A stretch of DNA of 64,000 nucleotides. Source: Oscillospiraceae bacterium (lineage in GTDB: Bacteria > Bacillota > Clostridia > Oscillospirales > Ruminococcaceae). Every line of letters starts with the position of its first letter. The stretch's first letter is position 1. This document shows positions 1-8,393 of the stretch, one piece after another. The stretch spans positions 310,001 through 374,000 of the forward strand of contig JAHHTZ010000001.1 in assembly GCA_020024285.1 (NCBI GenBank), in the 5' to 3' direction. Both the position numbers and the translations under genes were made by a program. The notes beneath the pieces are model-generated. The model ran no database searches, was not told where the DNA came from, and worked only from the letters and a program-made list of their open reading frames with translations.

Positions 1-39
1 TCCGCCGATGATGCCAATTCTTTTCTTCTCCATGTCCAT
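1..39 (-). CDS. N-terminus of a gene running off the window (Rossmann-like start, possibly an amino-acid racemase)
   Basis: Only 13 codons are inside the window. They begin at an ATG preceded by an AAAGGAAG ribosome site (about 41-48) and read MDMEKKRIGIIGG. A charged start followed by a hydrophobic strand ending in GG is typical of Asp/Glu/hydantoin racemases and of many nucleotide-binding enzymes. The carbamoyl-amino-acid hydrolase lies just upstream on the same strand with a 22-base gap, so the two are probably co-transcribed. A racemase would fit hydantoin or carbamoyl-amino-acid use, but the visible part cannot settle the identity. Confidence 0.5.
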   Translation of the reverse strand, partial: MDMEKKRIGIIGG

Positions 40-61
40 ACTTCCTTTCACTTTTTTTTAT

Positions 62-1312
62 TTAGCAGCAAGAATGATTCATGCTGTCTGCTTTCAAGAT
101 TGTTTTAAGCAGGACCTCACAGCCCTTTTTGATGTCTTCTTTTTCTGTAAGCTCATAACGCGAGTGGCTGATCCCGTTGATGCTTGGGACAAAGATCATG
201 CCGGTCGGGAATACCTGCGCCATGATGAGAGAATCGTGGAATGCGCCGCTTGGGATCACTGCATATGGATAGCCAAGCTCTTTTACGGATTCCTCGATGG
301 TGTCCTTCACCCATTTGTTCATAGGCTCCGGTTTATGCTCTGAAATTTTTCGGAAGGTGAAGCTCTCCCCTGCGCTTTCGCATTCCTGCATCAGGCAGGC
401 TTTTGCTGCTTCCTCGATTTTAAGCATGATCTCCTGGCTCTGGTCGCGGATTTCCAGATGGAAAATACATTGTCCCGGAACCACGTTTACAGAGTTTGGA
501 ACCACCTTCATCGTTCCGACGGTTGCCACGGTAAAATCTTCCCCATGCTCTGCAACGAGCTGCGGAACCTTTGCAATAAAGCGGGATGCTGTTACAAGAG
601 CATCCTTTCTGTCTGCCATTCTGGTGCTTCCGGCGTGGTTGGCTTCACCGTTTACAACAACCTCATAGCGGTTGACGCCTGCGATGGAGGATACAACGCC
701 GATCGGGAGCTTGTTTCTGTCAAGGTATGCCCCCTGCTCTACATGAAGCTCGATAAAGCAATGAACAGAATCCTTTGCCTTTGCAGCCTTCGGAAGATCC
801 TTCAGGTTCATTCCATAGCTTTTGATGACATCTGCGCGCTGCATCCCGTACATATCAATGTCGGACTCGCTTGCTCCTGCATCAAAGCCGCAGATCGCGC
901 TGCTTCCCAGCAGTCCGCTTCCGAAGCGGAAGCCTTCTTCGTCGGTAAATACGATCACTTCGATCGGATGTTTTGTTTTATGTCCGGCAGCGACCAGTGC
1001 TTCGCACACTTCCAGTCCAGCCATGCATCCAACGACCCCGTCGAATTTTCCGCCGTCCGGAACCGTATCCAGATGGGAACCGACCATGATTGCCGGCAGG
1101 GATGGGTCTGTTCCTTCCAGACGTGCAATGATATTTCCTGCTTCGTCCACTCTGGGCTGGACCCCGATGCTTCGGAAATAGTTCATAAAGATTTCTCTTC
1201 CTGCAACATCTTCCTTAGAATAGGCGATTCTGCTGTGTGTACCGTCTTCCTGAGCACCGCATTCATAAAGCTCATTGAGTCTTGCAAAAACTCTTTCTGC
1301 GTTAATCTCCAA
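62..1312 (-). CDS. M20-family Zn hydrolase: N-carbamoyl-L-amino-acid hydrolase / allantoate amidohydrolase type
   Basis: Cytoplasmic dimetal amidohydrolase of the hydantoinase/carbamoylase family, which removes the carbamoyl (ureido) group from N-carbamoyl amino acids, or acts on allantoate or ureidoglycolate. Seen in sequence: the metal motif GSHLDTVPDGGKFDG, then TDEEGFRFGSGLLGS with the paired acidic residues, then NGEANHAGSTRM in the lid domain and a C-terminal GAFHDS histidine. About 416 residues, normal for the family. I chose the TTG at 1312 because GGAGGG lies six bases upstream; the reading frame continues further 5' without a ribosome site. The PucR regulator is next on the same strand, which favours nitrogen or purine-ureide catabolism. 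The substrate cannot be read from sequence. Confidence 0.85.
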   Translation of the reverse strand: MEINAERVFARLNELYECGAQEDGTHSRIAYSKEDVAGREIFMNYFRSIGVQPRVDEAGNIIARLEGTDPSLPAIMVGSHLDTVPDGGKFDGVVGCMAGLEVCEALVAAGHKTKHPIEVIVFTDEEGFRFGSGLLGSSAICGFDAGASESDIDMYGMQRADVIKSYGMNLKDLPKAAKAKDSVHCFIELHVEQGAYLDRNKLPIGVVSSIAGVNRYEVVVNGEANHAGSTRMADRKDALVTASRFIAKVPQLVAEHGEDFTVATVGTMKVVPNSVNVVPGQCIFHLEIRDQSQEIMLKIEEAAKACLMQECESAGESFTFRKISEHKPEPMNKWVKDTIEESVKELGYPYAVIPSGAFHDSLIMAQVFPTGMIFVPSINGISHSRYELTEKEDIKKGCEVLLKTILKADSMNHSCC

Positions 1313-1334
1313 GACGCGCCCTCCTTCGTTGTAT

Positions 1335-1363
1335 AAACTATATAAAGAAATTTTATATAGTTT
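1335..1363. promoter_or_regulatory. Perfect 12-bp inverted repeat in the hydrolase leader
   Basis: AAACTATATAAA and its exact reverse complement are separated by five bases. The dyad lies just upstream of the GGAGGG ribosome site of the amidohydrolase and about 30 bases downstream of a TATAAT-like box (about 1393-1398 on the minus strand). It could be a protein operator, for example for PucR, or an RNA hairpin near the ribosome site. No T-run follows, so it is not a classical terminator. Confidence 0.5.
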
Positions 1364-1481
1364 CAAGGATTTTATTTATTATCTCTATTTACTATTATAT
1401 CTTTTTTTTCACAAATTTCATCGGAACGTTTGGGCAAAAAATTTTGTTTTTTTTATCCACTTTAGGGAAAATCTTAGGATT

Positions 1482-3131
1482 TTATAGGTTTTCCTGGTGT
1501 TTATAGATCTTATATGCCACCATTCCGATGCGAATGGCAAGAACTTCCTCCGAATTATCAAAATCGATCCCTGTGATTTTGACTATTTTTTCCATGCGGT
1601 AGGCTGCCGTTTTATAATGGATGTAAAGCTCCTGCGCTGTTTTTGTAAGATTTTGGTTTTTGTCGAGGTATGTTTGCAGGGTGATGATCAGATCCTCCCG
1701 CTGCCCCTTTTTATATTGGTAGAGTTTTTGCAGCGATTCCGGAATATATTCAAGCAGTGCCTCCGGAGATTTTACCTTGCACAGCAGCTGCAGTGCCCCC
1801 ATGTCCGAGAAATTCATGATGTGCACCGTTTGATCCCCGACAATATCCATAAACAGGAAGGCATCGTTTGCCTCACGGTAGCTGTTCTTCAAATTTGCAA
1901 GGCTCTGGACGACCTTTCCGGTTCCTGCCCGGATGAGCACATTGGTCCCATGCTCGATCATATTGTTTTGGATCTGGGCAACTGCCGTTTTGATCTTCTC
2001 GCGATCTCCGCACACCTTGCCCTTTAGGATCACGATGACCCGGTTGACCTCATTGAGAACATCTGTGGTCGGGAAAAAGCACTGGACTGATTCGTTGAGC
2101 AGGTTCCTTCCTTTGATGCCCCACACCTCAGACTCCGATTTTTCATGGTATTCTGCCGCAAGAACGATTGCCTGATACTTTTCCTCTACCTTGATGCCAA
2201 GGAGGGTCGCGCTTTTTCCGATTTCTTCCGGCGTGTGTATTTTTCCGCTGAGGATATTGTGCATAATGTCATTCTGATATTTTTTCTCTAACTCTGTGAT
2301 CGCCTTCTGCTTCGAAAGCTCGTACTGAAGCGCAACGATGGCGCTCTCGATGACGATGCAGTCCATCGAATCAAGCTCCTCATTGACCTGTGTTACCACA
2401 AGATACACCTTTGAGCCGAGGATCTGGTTGAGGCAGATGACATATTGGTTGTAGGCATTGTCGTTGATCTGCACGGTTTGAAGGAAATACTTATAATTGG
2501 AAACGATCCCGAATTCAACAGCGCGCGATTCTCTCCTTGAAAACCTTGCGAACGCTTCATCCGTGGTTCCAAGACAAACGAAGTTTTCCTGAAAGACCCC
2601 CACCGGATTCCCGATCAGATTGGACAGCATCCCAATAATTTTTGTGATCCCGTTTTCCTCGGACGACAGGGACAGCAGCAGGGACTCGAAGTTGTCGTGC
2701 ATCATTTTGAAATATTTGAGCTGCTTGACCTCTTCGCTGAACAGATTGCCCATGATCTGCACCATGATGTCCTTGAAGGACACTTCAAATGCGACCTCTA
2801 AGATCGGCACATGAAATTCTATGGAATACTCCCGGATGATATCGAGTTTATCCTCGATATTTTCAATATCGCGCGCTTTTTTCAGGATCAGTGCGCTTAT
2901 TTTTTTATCGCCAAGCTCGTACATGGACTGCTTCATCGATTCCACAGAGCAGTCTTTGAATGCGTACAGTCCGGTCAGCAAAATCTCCCCGCCATTGACA
3001 AATCGTGCAATATCCGGCGCTTCTATGATCGTGACACCCTTGATTTCGTTGTCAAGCCAGCGTTCTCCGCTCAATACTTTTATCTTTTTTCCTTTGTTTT
3101 CTCTTAAAAAATCACCTACACGAAAAAGCAT
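1482..3131 (-). CDS. pucR: PucR-family transcriptional regulator
   Basis: DNA-binding regulator with the architecture of B. subtilis PucR (purine catabolism): an N-terminal PurC-like domain (about residues 5-125, with the signature segment ending GGEILLTGLYAF), a central GGDEF-like region, and a C-terminal PucR helix-turn-helix (about residues 480-540, including LDKNQNLTKTAQELYIHYKT). Length of 549 is normal. It is encoded upstream of the amidohydrolase on the same strand, so it probably controls that gene and its neighbours in response to a purine-derived or ureido compound. This is inferred from family and position; the ligand is unknown. Confidence 0.88.
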   Translation of the reverse strand: MLFRVGDFLRENKGKKIKVLSGERWLDNEIKGVTIIEAPDIARFVNGGEILLTGLYAFKDCSVESMKQSMYELGDKKISALILKKARDIENIEDKLDIIREYSIEFHVPILEVAFEVSFKDIMVQIMGNLFSEEVKQLKYFKMMHDNFESLLLSLSSEENGITKIIGMLSNLIGNPVGVFQENFVCLGTTDEAFARFSRRESRAVEFGIVSNYKYFLQTVQINDNAYNQYVICLNQILGSKVYLVVTQVNEELDSMDCIVIESAIVALQYELSKQKAITELEKKYQNDIMHNILSGKIHTPEEIGKSATLLGIKVEEKYQAIVLAAEYHEKSESEVWGIKGRNLLNESVQCFFPTTDVLNEVNRVIVILKGKVCGDREKIKTAVAQIQNNMIEHGTNVLIRAGTGKVVQSLANLKNSYREANDAFLFMDIVGDQTVHIMNFSDMGALQLLCKVKSPEALLEYIPESLQKLYQYKKGQREDLIITLQTYLDKNQNLTKTAQELYIHYKTAAYRMEKIVKITGIDFDNSEEVLAIRIGMVAYKIYKHQENL

Positions 3132-3198
3132 TGTCCCTCAATCCTTTCTTATCTCACGCAGCGGATGGATCTATTTTTCGCTTTTTGTATATTCTATA

Positions 3199-3227
3199 AG
3201 TATATCATCTCTCATTCTTAAAATCAA
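3199..3227 (-). promoter_or_regulatory. Promoter of the pucR-type regulator
   Basis: On the minus strand, -35 TTGATT and -10 TATACT are separated by 17 bases, about 70 bases upstream of the regulator's start codon. Confidence 0.6.
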
Positions 3228-3313
3228 AACTTATTGACAAACTTCCCTTTTTCCCTTTGAACTGATGGAAAAACTCGGTCGATTTTACCAATATCCTGTT
3301 ATTTTGGCAGCAG

Positions 3314-3343
3314 TTGATAAATAACAGCAAGGTATGCTATACT
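3314..3343 (+). promoter_or_regulatory. Promoter with a short dyad at the start site
   Basis: -35 TTGATA and -10 TATACT are separated by 18 bases. The palindrome ATACTG-cgaa-CAGTAT begins inside the -10 box, a typical place for a repressor operator. It drives the small membrane protein at 3441. Confidence 0.55.
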
Positions 3344-3440
3344 GCGAACAGTATGCAAAGACTTGGTTCTGTGAGATAAATCAGAATATATCCAATAGAT
3401 GATATTGCACACGGGCGTGTCGCAAAGGGAGGAATCTTTT

Positions 3441-3980
3441 ATGATGATAAAGAGAAGAAACATAATTTTACTTTTCTTAATTGCAGCTTTACTTTTGATT
3501 GGCGGCTTCTTTGCTGTTCTTTGGTTTACAACGGTTGATGCAGAGAATATGGACGGCATTGCCAGACAAGCCGCAGCATATTTGCAAAGTGATGAACCTA
3601 TGGATATCAAAGAGGTGGAGCAGCGGGGTAATTTCCTTGCGGCACTGTGTTCCACCGCGGACGGAAGGATGGCTGTGTGCGTTTTTGATAAAGATCCTGT
3701 ATTTAAAAACCGATGGAAAGCAAATGGCGGCAGGCTTTCTTTGACAGCCGGTGAAATCAGCAGCTGGAATTATGGAAGTTCCAATGGAGAAGCCGTACTC
3801 ATTTTTTTCGGAGAAGAAATCCCGGAAGAAGTTTGCTGGTACACCTTTACCAATCATGGAATTACCTATACCTGCCCTGTTGAAGCGAATCGGGTTTTGG
3901 ATATCTTTATCATTCCGGATTCTGATGATATTAACGGTTATCCCATCCCTTTGGATAAAGAAAAGCAAGAAATAAAATAG
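3441..3980 (+). CDS. Hypothetical membrane-anchored extracytoplasmic protein (179 aa)
   Basis: I do not recognise this protein. The start is the ATG at 3441, after an AAAGGGAGG ribosome site. Residues 1-25 are a short basic segment and one hydrophobic helix (about residues 7-26), consistent with a signal anchor. The remaining 150 residues are soluble and presumably outside the membrane. They contain two cysteines near the middle (AALCST and AVCVFD) and one near residue 135, with no metal motif. It is monocistronic, with its own promoter and a terminator at 4078-4110 shared with the convergent DUF1836 gene. Confidence 0.7.
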   Translation: MMIKRRNIILLFLIAALLLIGGFFAVLWFTTVDAENMDGIARQAAAYLQSDEPMDIKEVEQRGNFLAALCSTADGRMAVCVFDKDPVFKNRWKANGGRLSLTAGEISSWNYGSSNGEAVLIFFGEEIPEEVCWYTFTNHGITYTCPVEANRVLDIFIIPDSDDINGYPIPLDKEKQEIK

Positions 3981-4077
3981 ATATAAAACCGATTCAGAGA
4001 ATGATTTCTGGGATAGGCGTAAATCAGCACAAGGAGCGAACGGGAGTGACCAGCTGTCCCGCAATTCGACCAAAGAC

Positions 4078-4110
4078 AAAGAGCCTTACATTGCATGTAA
4101 GGCTCTTTTG
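4078..4110. terminator. Bidirectional terminator between convergent genes
   Basis: AAAGAGCCTTACA pairs with TGTAAGGCTCTTT around a short loop, with T-rich flanks on both strands. It sits between the gene ending at 3980 and the DUF1836 gene ending at 4129. Confidence 0.8.
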
Positions 4111-4128
4111 TTCGCTGATATGACGCGG

Positions 4129-4671
4129 TCATTCCTGCTCCGGCGCAAAAAATGCCCGTTCTGCAAGGATTCTCGATGCCTCCTGAAACAGATTGGACAG
4201 CTGTGTCAGCTGAAGCATGAGCAGGACCTGCTCTGTCTGGGACAGCTCCTGAGAAAAGCTGTCGCTGCACTTGGACCAATATGCCCGCATAAAGTCATAC
4301 ACCTTGCTGCGCTGCAAATCGTCCTGGCTGAGGATTTCCTCGAGGCATTCTTCCCCCGGCTCCTCTGCCATGAGCGCCTGCGTGATCTGCTTGATCTCCC
4401 CGATGGGCAAGACGTTTTTGAGCCGGCAGATCAGCAAAAGCTGAAGCGTCTGCTCGCGGCTGTATTTTTTGCCCTTGATGGGCTGAAGGAGCTTTTCCTT
4501 GCTGTAGTTATTCACCATTGATTTGGTGAGCGTCTGCTCCTGTGCGCTCCCTGTGGCAAACAGCGTCAGGATCTGATCGATATACAAGCTCAGCTTTGGG
4601 ACATCCGCCGGTGCAAGGGGATGTTTTTCCTCGATTTGCTCAAAGATCGCGCTGATTTCTTCCTGTTTCAT
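4129..4671 (-). CDS. DUF1836 domain protein
   Basis: About 180 residues. The core matches the DUF1836 family of Firmicutes: LSLYIDQILTLF, then LTKSMVNNYSKEKLL, then KKYSREQTLQLLLICRLKNVL. The second and third segments look like a MerR-like helix-turn-helix, so a DNA-binding role is plausible but unproven. The start is the ATG at 4671 with GGGAGGG upstream; an in-frame extension to 4743 lacks a ribosome site. It is divergent from the hemolysin III gene, and a TAGTATTA dyad lies between them, so it may regulate that gene (inference). Confidence 0.8.
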   Translation of the reverse strand: MKQEEISAIFEQIEEKHPLAPADVPKLSLYIDQILTLFATGSAQEQTLTKSMVNNYSKEKLLQPIKGKKYSREQTLQLLLICRLKNVLPIGEIKQITQALMAEEPGEECLEEILSQDDLQRSKVYDFMRAYWSKCSDSFSQELSQTEQVLLMLQLTQLSNLFQEASRILAERAFFAPEQE

Positions 4672-4753
4672 GGATATCCCTCCCTTGTGTTCATCATACT
4701 GTATTTGAGAAATAATTACAAGATGCTCTTGATATTTTTGCAAAATGCGGTTA

Positions 4754-4784
4754 TAGTATTATCATAAAGTAGTTTTTAATACTA
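4754..4784. promoter_or_regulatory. Dyad in the divergent promoter region
   Basis: TAGTATTA and its exact complement TAATACTA are separated by 15 bases between the DUF1836 gene and the hemolysin III gene. The same octamer pair, with an 8-base spacer, occurs inside the blaI operator near 31715. Confidence 0.45.
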
Positions 4785-4810
4785 CATTGCGAGATAAGGA
4801 GATGTATTAT

Positions 4811-5467
4811 ATGAATGGATTATTTGCAAAGGCACGCGAGCCGATCAACAGCTTCACACATTTTCTCGGGGTCCTTTTTGCGATTTTGGGCGGGATGTTC
4901 CTTGTGCTCCTCACCTGCACGCAGGGACGCTTTTCCCCTGTTACGCTCGCTTCTGTTCTGATTTTTGGCATTTCCATGCTGCTGTTATACAGTGCAAGCT
5001 GCTGGTATCACTATTCCAACGCTTCGCAGGCAGTGCTCGCACGGCTGCGCAAGCTCGACCACGCGATGATCTATGTCCTCATTGCAGGCAGCTACACGCC
5101 CATCTGCTTAAAGTTCATGCAGCCAAAGGAGGGCATCATCTTTTCCACCGCCCTGTGGACGGTGGCACTGGTCGGCTCGCTCATCAAGGTTTTCTGGATG
5201 AACGCACCGCGCTGGCTGTCCACCGGGTTCTATCTGCTGATGGGCTGGTCCATCATGTTCGACTGGAGCGCATTTTCTGCCCTGCCGAAGAATGCCGTGG
5301 CACTGCTGTTTGCAGAGGGTATCTCCTACTCCATCGGCGCCGTTTGCTACATCCTCAAAAAGCCGAATCTCTCCAAATCGCTCGGCTTCCATGAGATTTT
5401 CCACCTGTTCATCCTGCTCGGCACATTCTTCCACTTCCTCTGCGTACTGCTCTACGTCGTATTATAG
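4811..5467 (+). CDS. Hemolysin III / PAQR-family membrane protein
   Basis: Seven-helix integral membrane protein of the HlyIII (YqfA/PAQR) family, 218 residues. Diagnostic features are the N-terminal PINSFTHFLG, the second-helix SASCWYHYSN, LDHAMIYVLIAGSYTPICL, and the C-terminal GFHEIFHLFILLGTFFHF. The S-H-D-H-H residues form the conserved metal-dependent hydrolase-like site. The cellular role is uncertain; membrane stress and lipid functions have been proposed. ATG 4811 was chosen for its AAGGAG site. The 3' end overlaps the convergent MATE gene by six bases. Confidence 0.9.
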   Translation: MNGLFAKAREPINSFTHFLGVLFAILGGMFLVLLTCTQGRFSPVTLASVLIFGISMLLLYSASCWYHYSNASQAVLARLRKLDHAMIYVLIAGSYTPICLKFMQPKEGIIFSTALWTVALVGSLIKVFWMNAPRWLSTGFYLLMGWSIMFDWSAFSALPKNAVALLFAEGISYSIGAVCYILKKPNLSKSLGFHEIFHLFILLGTFFHFLCVLLYVVL

Positions 5468-6793
5468 TCCGCCGAGCTGCTTCATCAGGCGGATGTACAC
5501 AGGTCCCAGCAGGACATTGGCGGCGATCCATGCCATGCCGTTTGCATAGCATACCGCAGAAAAGCCGAAGCTCCCGACGAAGAACAGCGCAACCACCGTC
5601 CGCGCCGCCATCTCAAACACACCTGCCGCCATGGCAGGAACCGTATAGCCCATGCCCTGGATCGTGTTGCGCAGAATGAGCAGACCTGACAAAAGGCAGT
5701 AAAAGACTGCGTTATACCGCAGGAACTGCCCGACCTCAAGCAGGATCGTTTCCTGCGCCTGATCGAGAAAGAGCAGCGCCATCTGTGTGCCGCAGCCTAC
5801 GGCAATCACGCTGGAGAGGGCAGAAAAAAGAAATCCCATAAAGAGGCACTGACGCACCCCTGTTTTGATGCGGGAAAGCTCCCCTGCGCCGAGGTTCTGC
5901 CCGGCGTAGGTCGCCATCGTGAGCCCGAAGGTTTCGAGCGGGACGCAGAGCAGCATCTGCACCTTGGTGGCGGCGGTGACGGCTGCCACGCTGTCGGAGC
6001 CGAGCGTGTTCACGGCGCTTTGCAAAACCGTTGAGCCGATGGCAGTGATGGCAAACTGCAAGCCCATCGGGACGCCCACCGCGAGGTGACGGATGGCATG
6101 CTCCCGATTGAATGGGATATACTCCCGTGCAACGTGGAGCGCTGTAAACTTTTTGGCAATATAAAGAAGGCACAAAATCCCCGAAATCGCCTGACTTGCA
6201 ACCGTTGCCCACGCCGCACCTGCAATCCCCATATGGAACACGAGGATGAAGAGCAGGTCGAGCGCAACATTAAGAACAGAAGAGATCACGAGAAAGACGA
6301 GCGGCGTTTTGCTGTCGCCCAGCGCGCGCAGAAAGCCCGAAAGCAGGTTGTACAGCACGATGGTGGAGATGCCGAGGAAGAGGATGCGGATATAGGTCAC
6401 AGCGCCGTCGAAGATGTTCTGCGGGGTCTGCATGACGGTCAAGATCCACTTGGTTCCTGCAACGGTGACGATCGTCAGGAGGATGGAAAGCACCGCTGCC
6501 ACCCAGACAGCATTTGCCACCGATTTTTGCAGATTTTCCTTGTCCTTTGCGCCGAAATACTGCGCCACCGGAATGGTAAAGCCGCAGCACATCCCCTGGA
6601 TGAATCCGAGGATCAAAAAGCTGAGCGAGCCGGTCGACCCGACCGCCGCAAGCGCCTCGACTCCGAGTGCTTTTCCGACAATGATGGTATCTGCCATGCT
6701 GTAGAGCTGCTGGAAGAGATTCCCCAGCATCAGCGGGAGCGAAAACTGCAAGATCAGCTTCCACGGGCTCCCCTTTGTCATATCACGAACCAT
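5462..6793 (-). CDS. MATE-family multidrug efflux transporter
   Basis: Twelve-helix cation-coupled exporter of the MATE family (NorM/DinF superfamily), 443 residues. N-terminal TKGSPWKLILQFSLPLMLGNLFQQLYSMADTIIVG is the typical first MatE repeat; the second repeat starts around residue 235 (AVGVPMGLQFAITAIGS). I chose the ATG at 6793, which has AGGAGG nine bases upstream; the frame runs on upstream through the tRNA-Lys region, which is not coding. The substrate is unknown. Transcripts starting near the tRNA would cross two hairpins (6941-6982 and 6837-6865) before this gene. Confidence 0.92.
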   Translation of the reverse strand: MVRDMTKGSPWKLILQFSLPLMLGNLFQQLYSMADTIIVGKALGVEALAAVGSTGSLSFLILGFIQGMCCGFTIPVAQYFGAKDKENLQKSVANAVWVAAVLSILLTIVTVAGTKWILTVMQTPQNIFDGAVTYIRILFLGISTIVLYNLLSGFLRALGDSKTPLVFLVISSVLNVALDLLFILVFHMGIAGAAWATVASQAISGILCLLYIAKKFTALHVAREYIPFNREHAIRHLAVGVPMGLQFAITAIGSTVLQSAVNTLGSDSVAAVTAATKVQMLLCVPLETFGLTMATYAGQNLGAGELSRIKTGVRQCLFMGFLFSALSSVIAVGCGTQMALLFLDQAQETILLEVGQFLRYNAVFYCLLSGLLILRNTIQGMGYTVPAMAAGVFEMAARTVVALFFVGSFGFSAVCYANGMAWIAANVLLGPVYIRLMKQLGGL

Positions 6794-6836
6794 GATGTGT
6801 TTCCTCCTGTGTTGTATAAACTCCCCAAAGCAGCAC

Positions 6837-6865
6837 AAAACCCCCGGCAGAAGCTGGGGGTTTTT
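6837..6865 (-). terminator. Terminator-like hairpin in the MATE leader
   Basis: CCCCCGGC and GCTGGGGG form a GC-rich stem flanked by A and T runs, 44 bases upstream of the MATE start codon and downstream of tRNA-Lys on the minus strand. It is either a backup terminator for the tRNA or an attenuator for the pump. Confidence 0.55.
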
Positions 6866-6940
6866 GTTATTCCTGCGCCTGCTGTACGGCATCGGCTGTG
6901 GTGCAGCGCAGCAGACAAACCGTTTGCTTCTCACCTTTAC

Positions 6941-6982
6941 AAAAAAAGAAAACCGATAGACTCCGTCTGGAATCCATCGGTT
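6941..6982 (-). terminator. Terminator of tRNA-Lys
   Basis: On the minus strand AACCGATGGA and TCTATCGGTT pair right after the tRNA CCA end and are followed by a T-rich tract. Confidence 0.8.
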
Positions 6983-6985
6983 CTT

Positions 6986-7061
6986 TGGTGACCTACCGGA
7001 GATTCGAACTCCGGACACCCTGATTAAAAGTCAGGTGCTCTGCCAACTGAGCTAGTAAGTC
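6986..7061 (-). tRNA. tRNA-Lys (UUU)
   Basis: A 76-nt cloverleaf with encoded CCA. Acceptor GACTTAC pairs with GTAGGTC, the anticodon loop is CTTTTAA (anticodon TTT), and the T-arm holds GTTCGAATC. Confidence 0.97.
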
Positions 7062-7098
7062 ATTCCGTTTTTGTTGTCCTGTCCTGACAACGTTATTG

Positions 7099-7127
7099 AT
7101 TATATCATCCTTTTTTCTATCTGTCAA
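7099..7127 (-). promoter_or_regulatory. Consensus promoter of tRNA-Lys
   Basis: On the minus strand, perfect TTGACA and TATAAT boxes with a 17-base spacer lie about 40 bases upstream of the tRNA. Confidence 0.85.
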
Positions 7128-7159
7128 CACTTTTTTCGGGGATTTTTCTGTTTTTCGCG

Positions 7160-7190
7160 AAAAAATGGGGAGCCCTTGCGAAGGCTCCCC
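7160..7190 (-). terminator. Terminator of the threonine-aldolase-type gene
   Basis: GGGGAGCC with GGCTCCCC closes a short stem; the minus-strand product ends in a T run just downstream of the stop codon. Confidence 0.8.
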
Positions 7191-7211
7191 CCAAAAGATT
7201 ATTTGTAAAGA

Positions 7212-8258
7212 TTATTTGTTTGGATAGTTCTTTGCGATCTCGCGGAAATCAGCGATAAACTGATCCACGTTTTCCTCTCTTGTTGCCCAGCAGGTCACAA
7301 GGCGCATAACGGAATGGTCGTCGCCGTGGCGGTCCCAAAAAGTCATCTTGTACTTTTTGCCAAGCTCCTCCACCATTGCATTGGGCAGGATCGGGAACTG
7401 CTGATTGGTGAAGCTCTCCTGCAATACGGAGAAGCCGCATTCCTCGATGACGTGTTTGATCTTCATGGAGAGCTTGTTTGCATGAGCGCCCAGCTCCTCA
7501 TACAGCCCGTCCTTCATCAGCTCTACAAACTGGATGCCCAGCAGGCGTCCCTTTGCCAAAACAGAGCCCATCTGTTTTCTCATATACATAAAGTTCTCTT
7601 TGAAGATCGGGTTTACAATGATGAGCGCTTCTCCGAAGAGTGCGCCGCACTTGGTTCCGCCAAAGTAGAAGGCGTCGCAGTATTTTGCATAGTCCTCCGG
7701 TGCGATGTCGTTTGCCTCGGAGGTCAGCGCAGAGCCCATTCTTGCACCGTCGAGATAGAGGTACATATTATGTTTTTTGCAGGTTTCGGAAAGAGCCTTC
7801 AGCTCCTCCTTTGTGTACAGGGTGCCGATCTCGGTTGGGTTTGTGATATAGGCAAGCTTCGGGATCACACGATGAAAGTCGGTGTGGATGTAGATGGTGT
7901 CTTCGATCATCTGAGGTGTCAATTTTCCGTCTGGGGAGTACACAGGCATGGTTTTGTGTCCGGTCGACTCCACTGCACCTGTTTCCTGTGTGCAGATATG
8001 TCCTGTGTGGGGAGAAATTACAGACTCATAAGGGCGCAGCATCTGTGCGATCATGGTTGCATTGGTGATGGTTCCGCTTACGAAAAGATGGATGTCTGCC
8101 TGTGGACACTGCAATTTTTTGCGCAGCAGGTCGCAGGCTTCTGCGGTGTATGGGTCAGATCCGTATCCATCGGTCTGTTCCATATTGGTGCGAACCATTG
8201 CATCCAAGATCCTCGGATGGCAGCCTTCACTGTAGTCGTTTTTCAAACTAATCATCAT
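7212..8258 (-). CDS. Threonine aldolase family PLP enzyme (beta-eliminating lyase)
   Basis: Fold-type I pyridoxal-phosphate enzyme of the low-specificity L-threonine aldolase family, which cleaves L-threonine or allo-threonine to glycine and acetaldehyde. About 348 residues, a usual length. Visible motifs: SLKNDYSEGCHPRILDAM at the N-terminus, HICTQETGAVE, LYLDGARMGSAL (cofactor aspartate), and FYFGGTKCGALFGEALI with the Schiff-base lysine. The start is the ATG at 8258 with GGAGAGG upstream. It lies downstream of carB on the same strand, but a terminator at 8345-8375 separates them. Glycine or threonine use is the likely role; related beta-hydroxy amino acids are possible substrates. Confidence 0.88.
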   Translation of the reverse strand: MMISLKNDYSEGCHPRILDAMVRTNMEQTDGYGSDPYTAEACDLLRKKLQCPQADIHLFVSGTITNATMIAQMLRPYESVISPHTGHICTQETGAVESTGHKTMPVYSPDGKLTPQMIEDTIYIHTDFHRVIPKLAYITNPTEIGTLYTKEELKALSETCKKHNMYLYLDGARMGSALTSEANDIAPEDYAKYCDAFYFGGTKCGALFGEALIIVNPIFKENFMYMRKQMGSVLAKGRLLGIQFVELMKDGLYEELGAHANKLSMKIKHVIEECGFSVLQESFTNQQFPILPNAMVEELGKKYKMTFWDRHGDDHSVMRLVTCWATREENVDQFIADFREIAKNYPNK

Positions 8259-8344
8259 TGATCCCTCTCCTGATTGATATTGTCTTTGTATTGCATACAC
8301 TGTTGTCTGCCGGAGGAATCCACCTCAGGCGGACACTCTCGGGC

Positions 8345-8375
8345 AAAAGAAAAGCGGATGTTCCCGCTTTTCTTT
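8345..8375 (-). terminator. Terminator of the pyrimidine operon
   Basis: GAAAAGCGG and CCGCTTTTC pair around a five-base loop just after the carB stop; T-rich flanks on both sides. Confidence 0.8.
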
Positions 8376-8393
8376 ATGATACCCCATTTTCTA

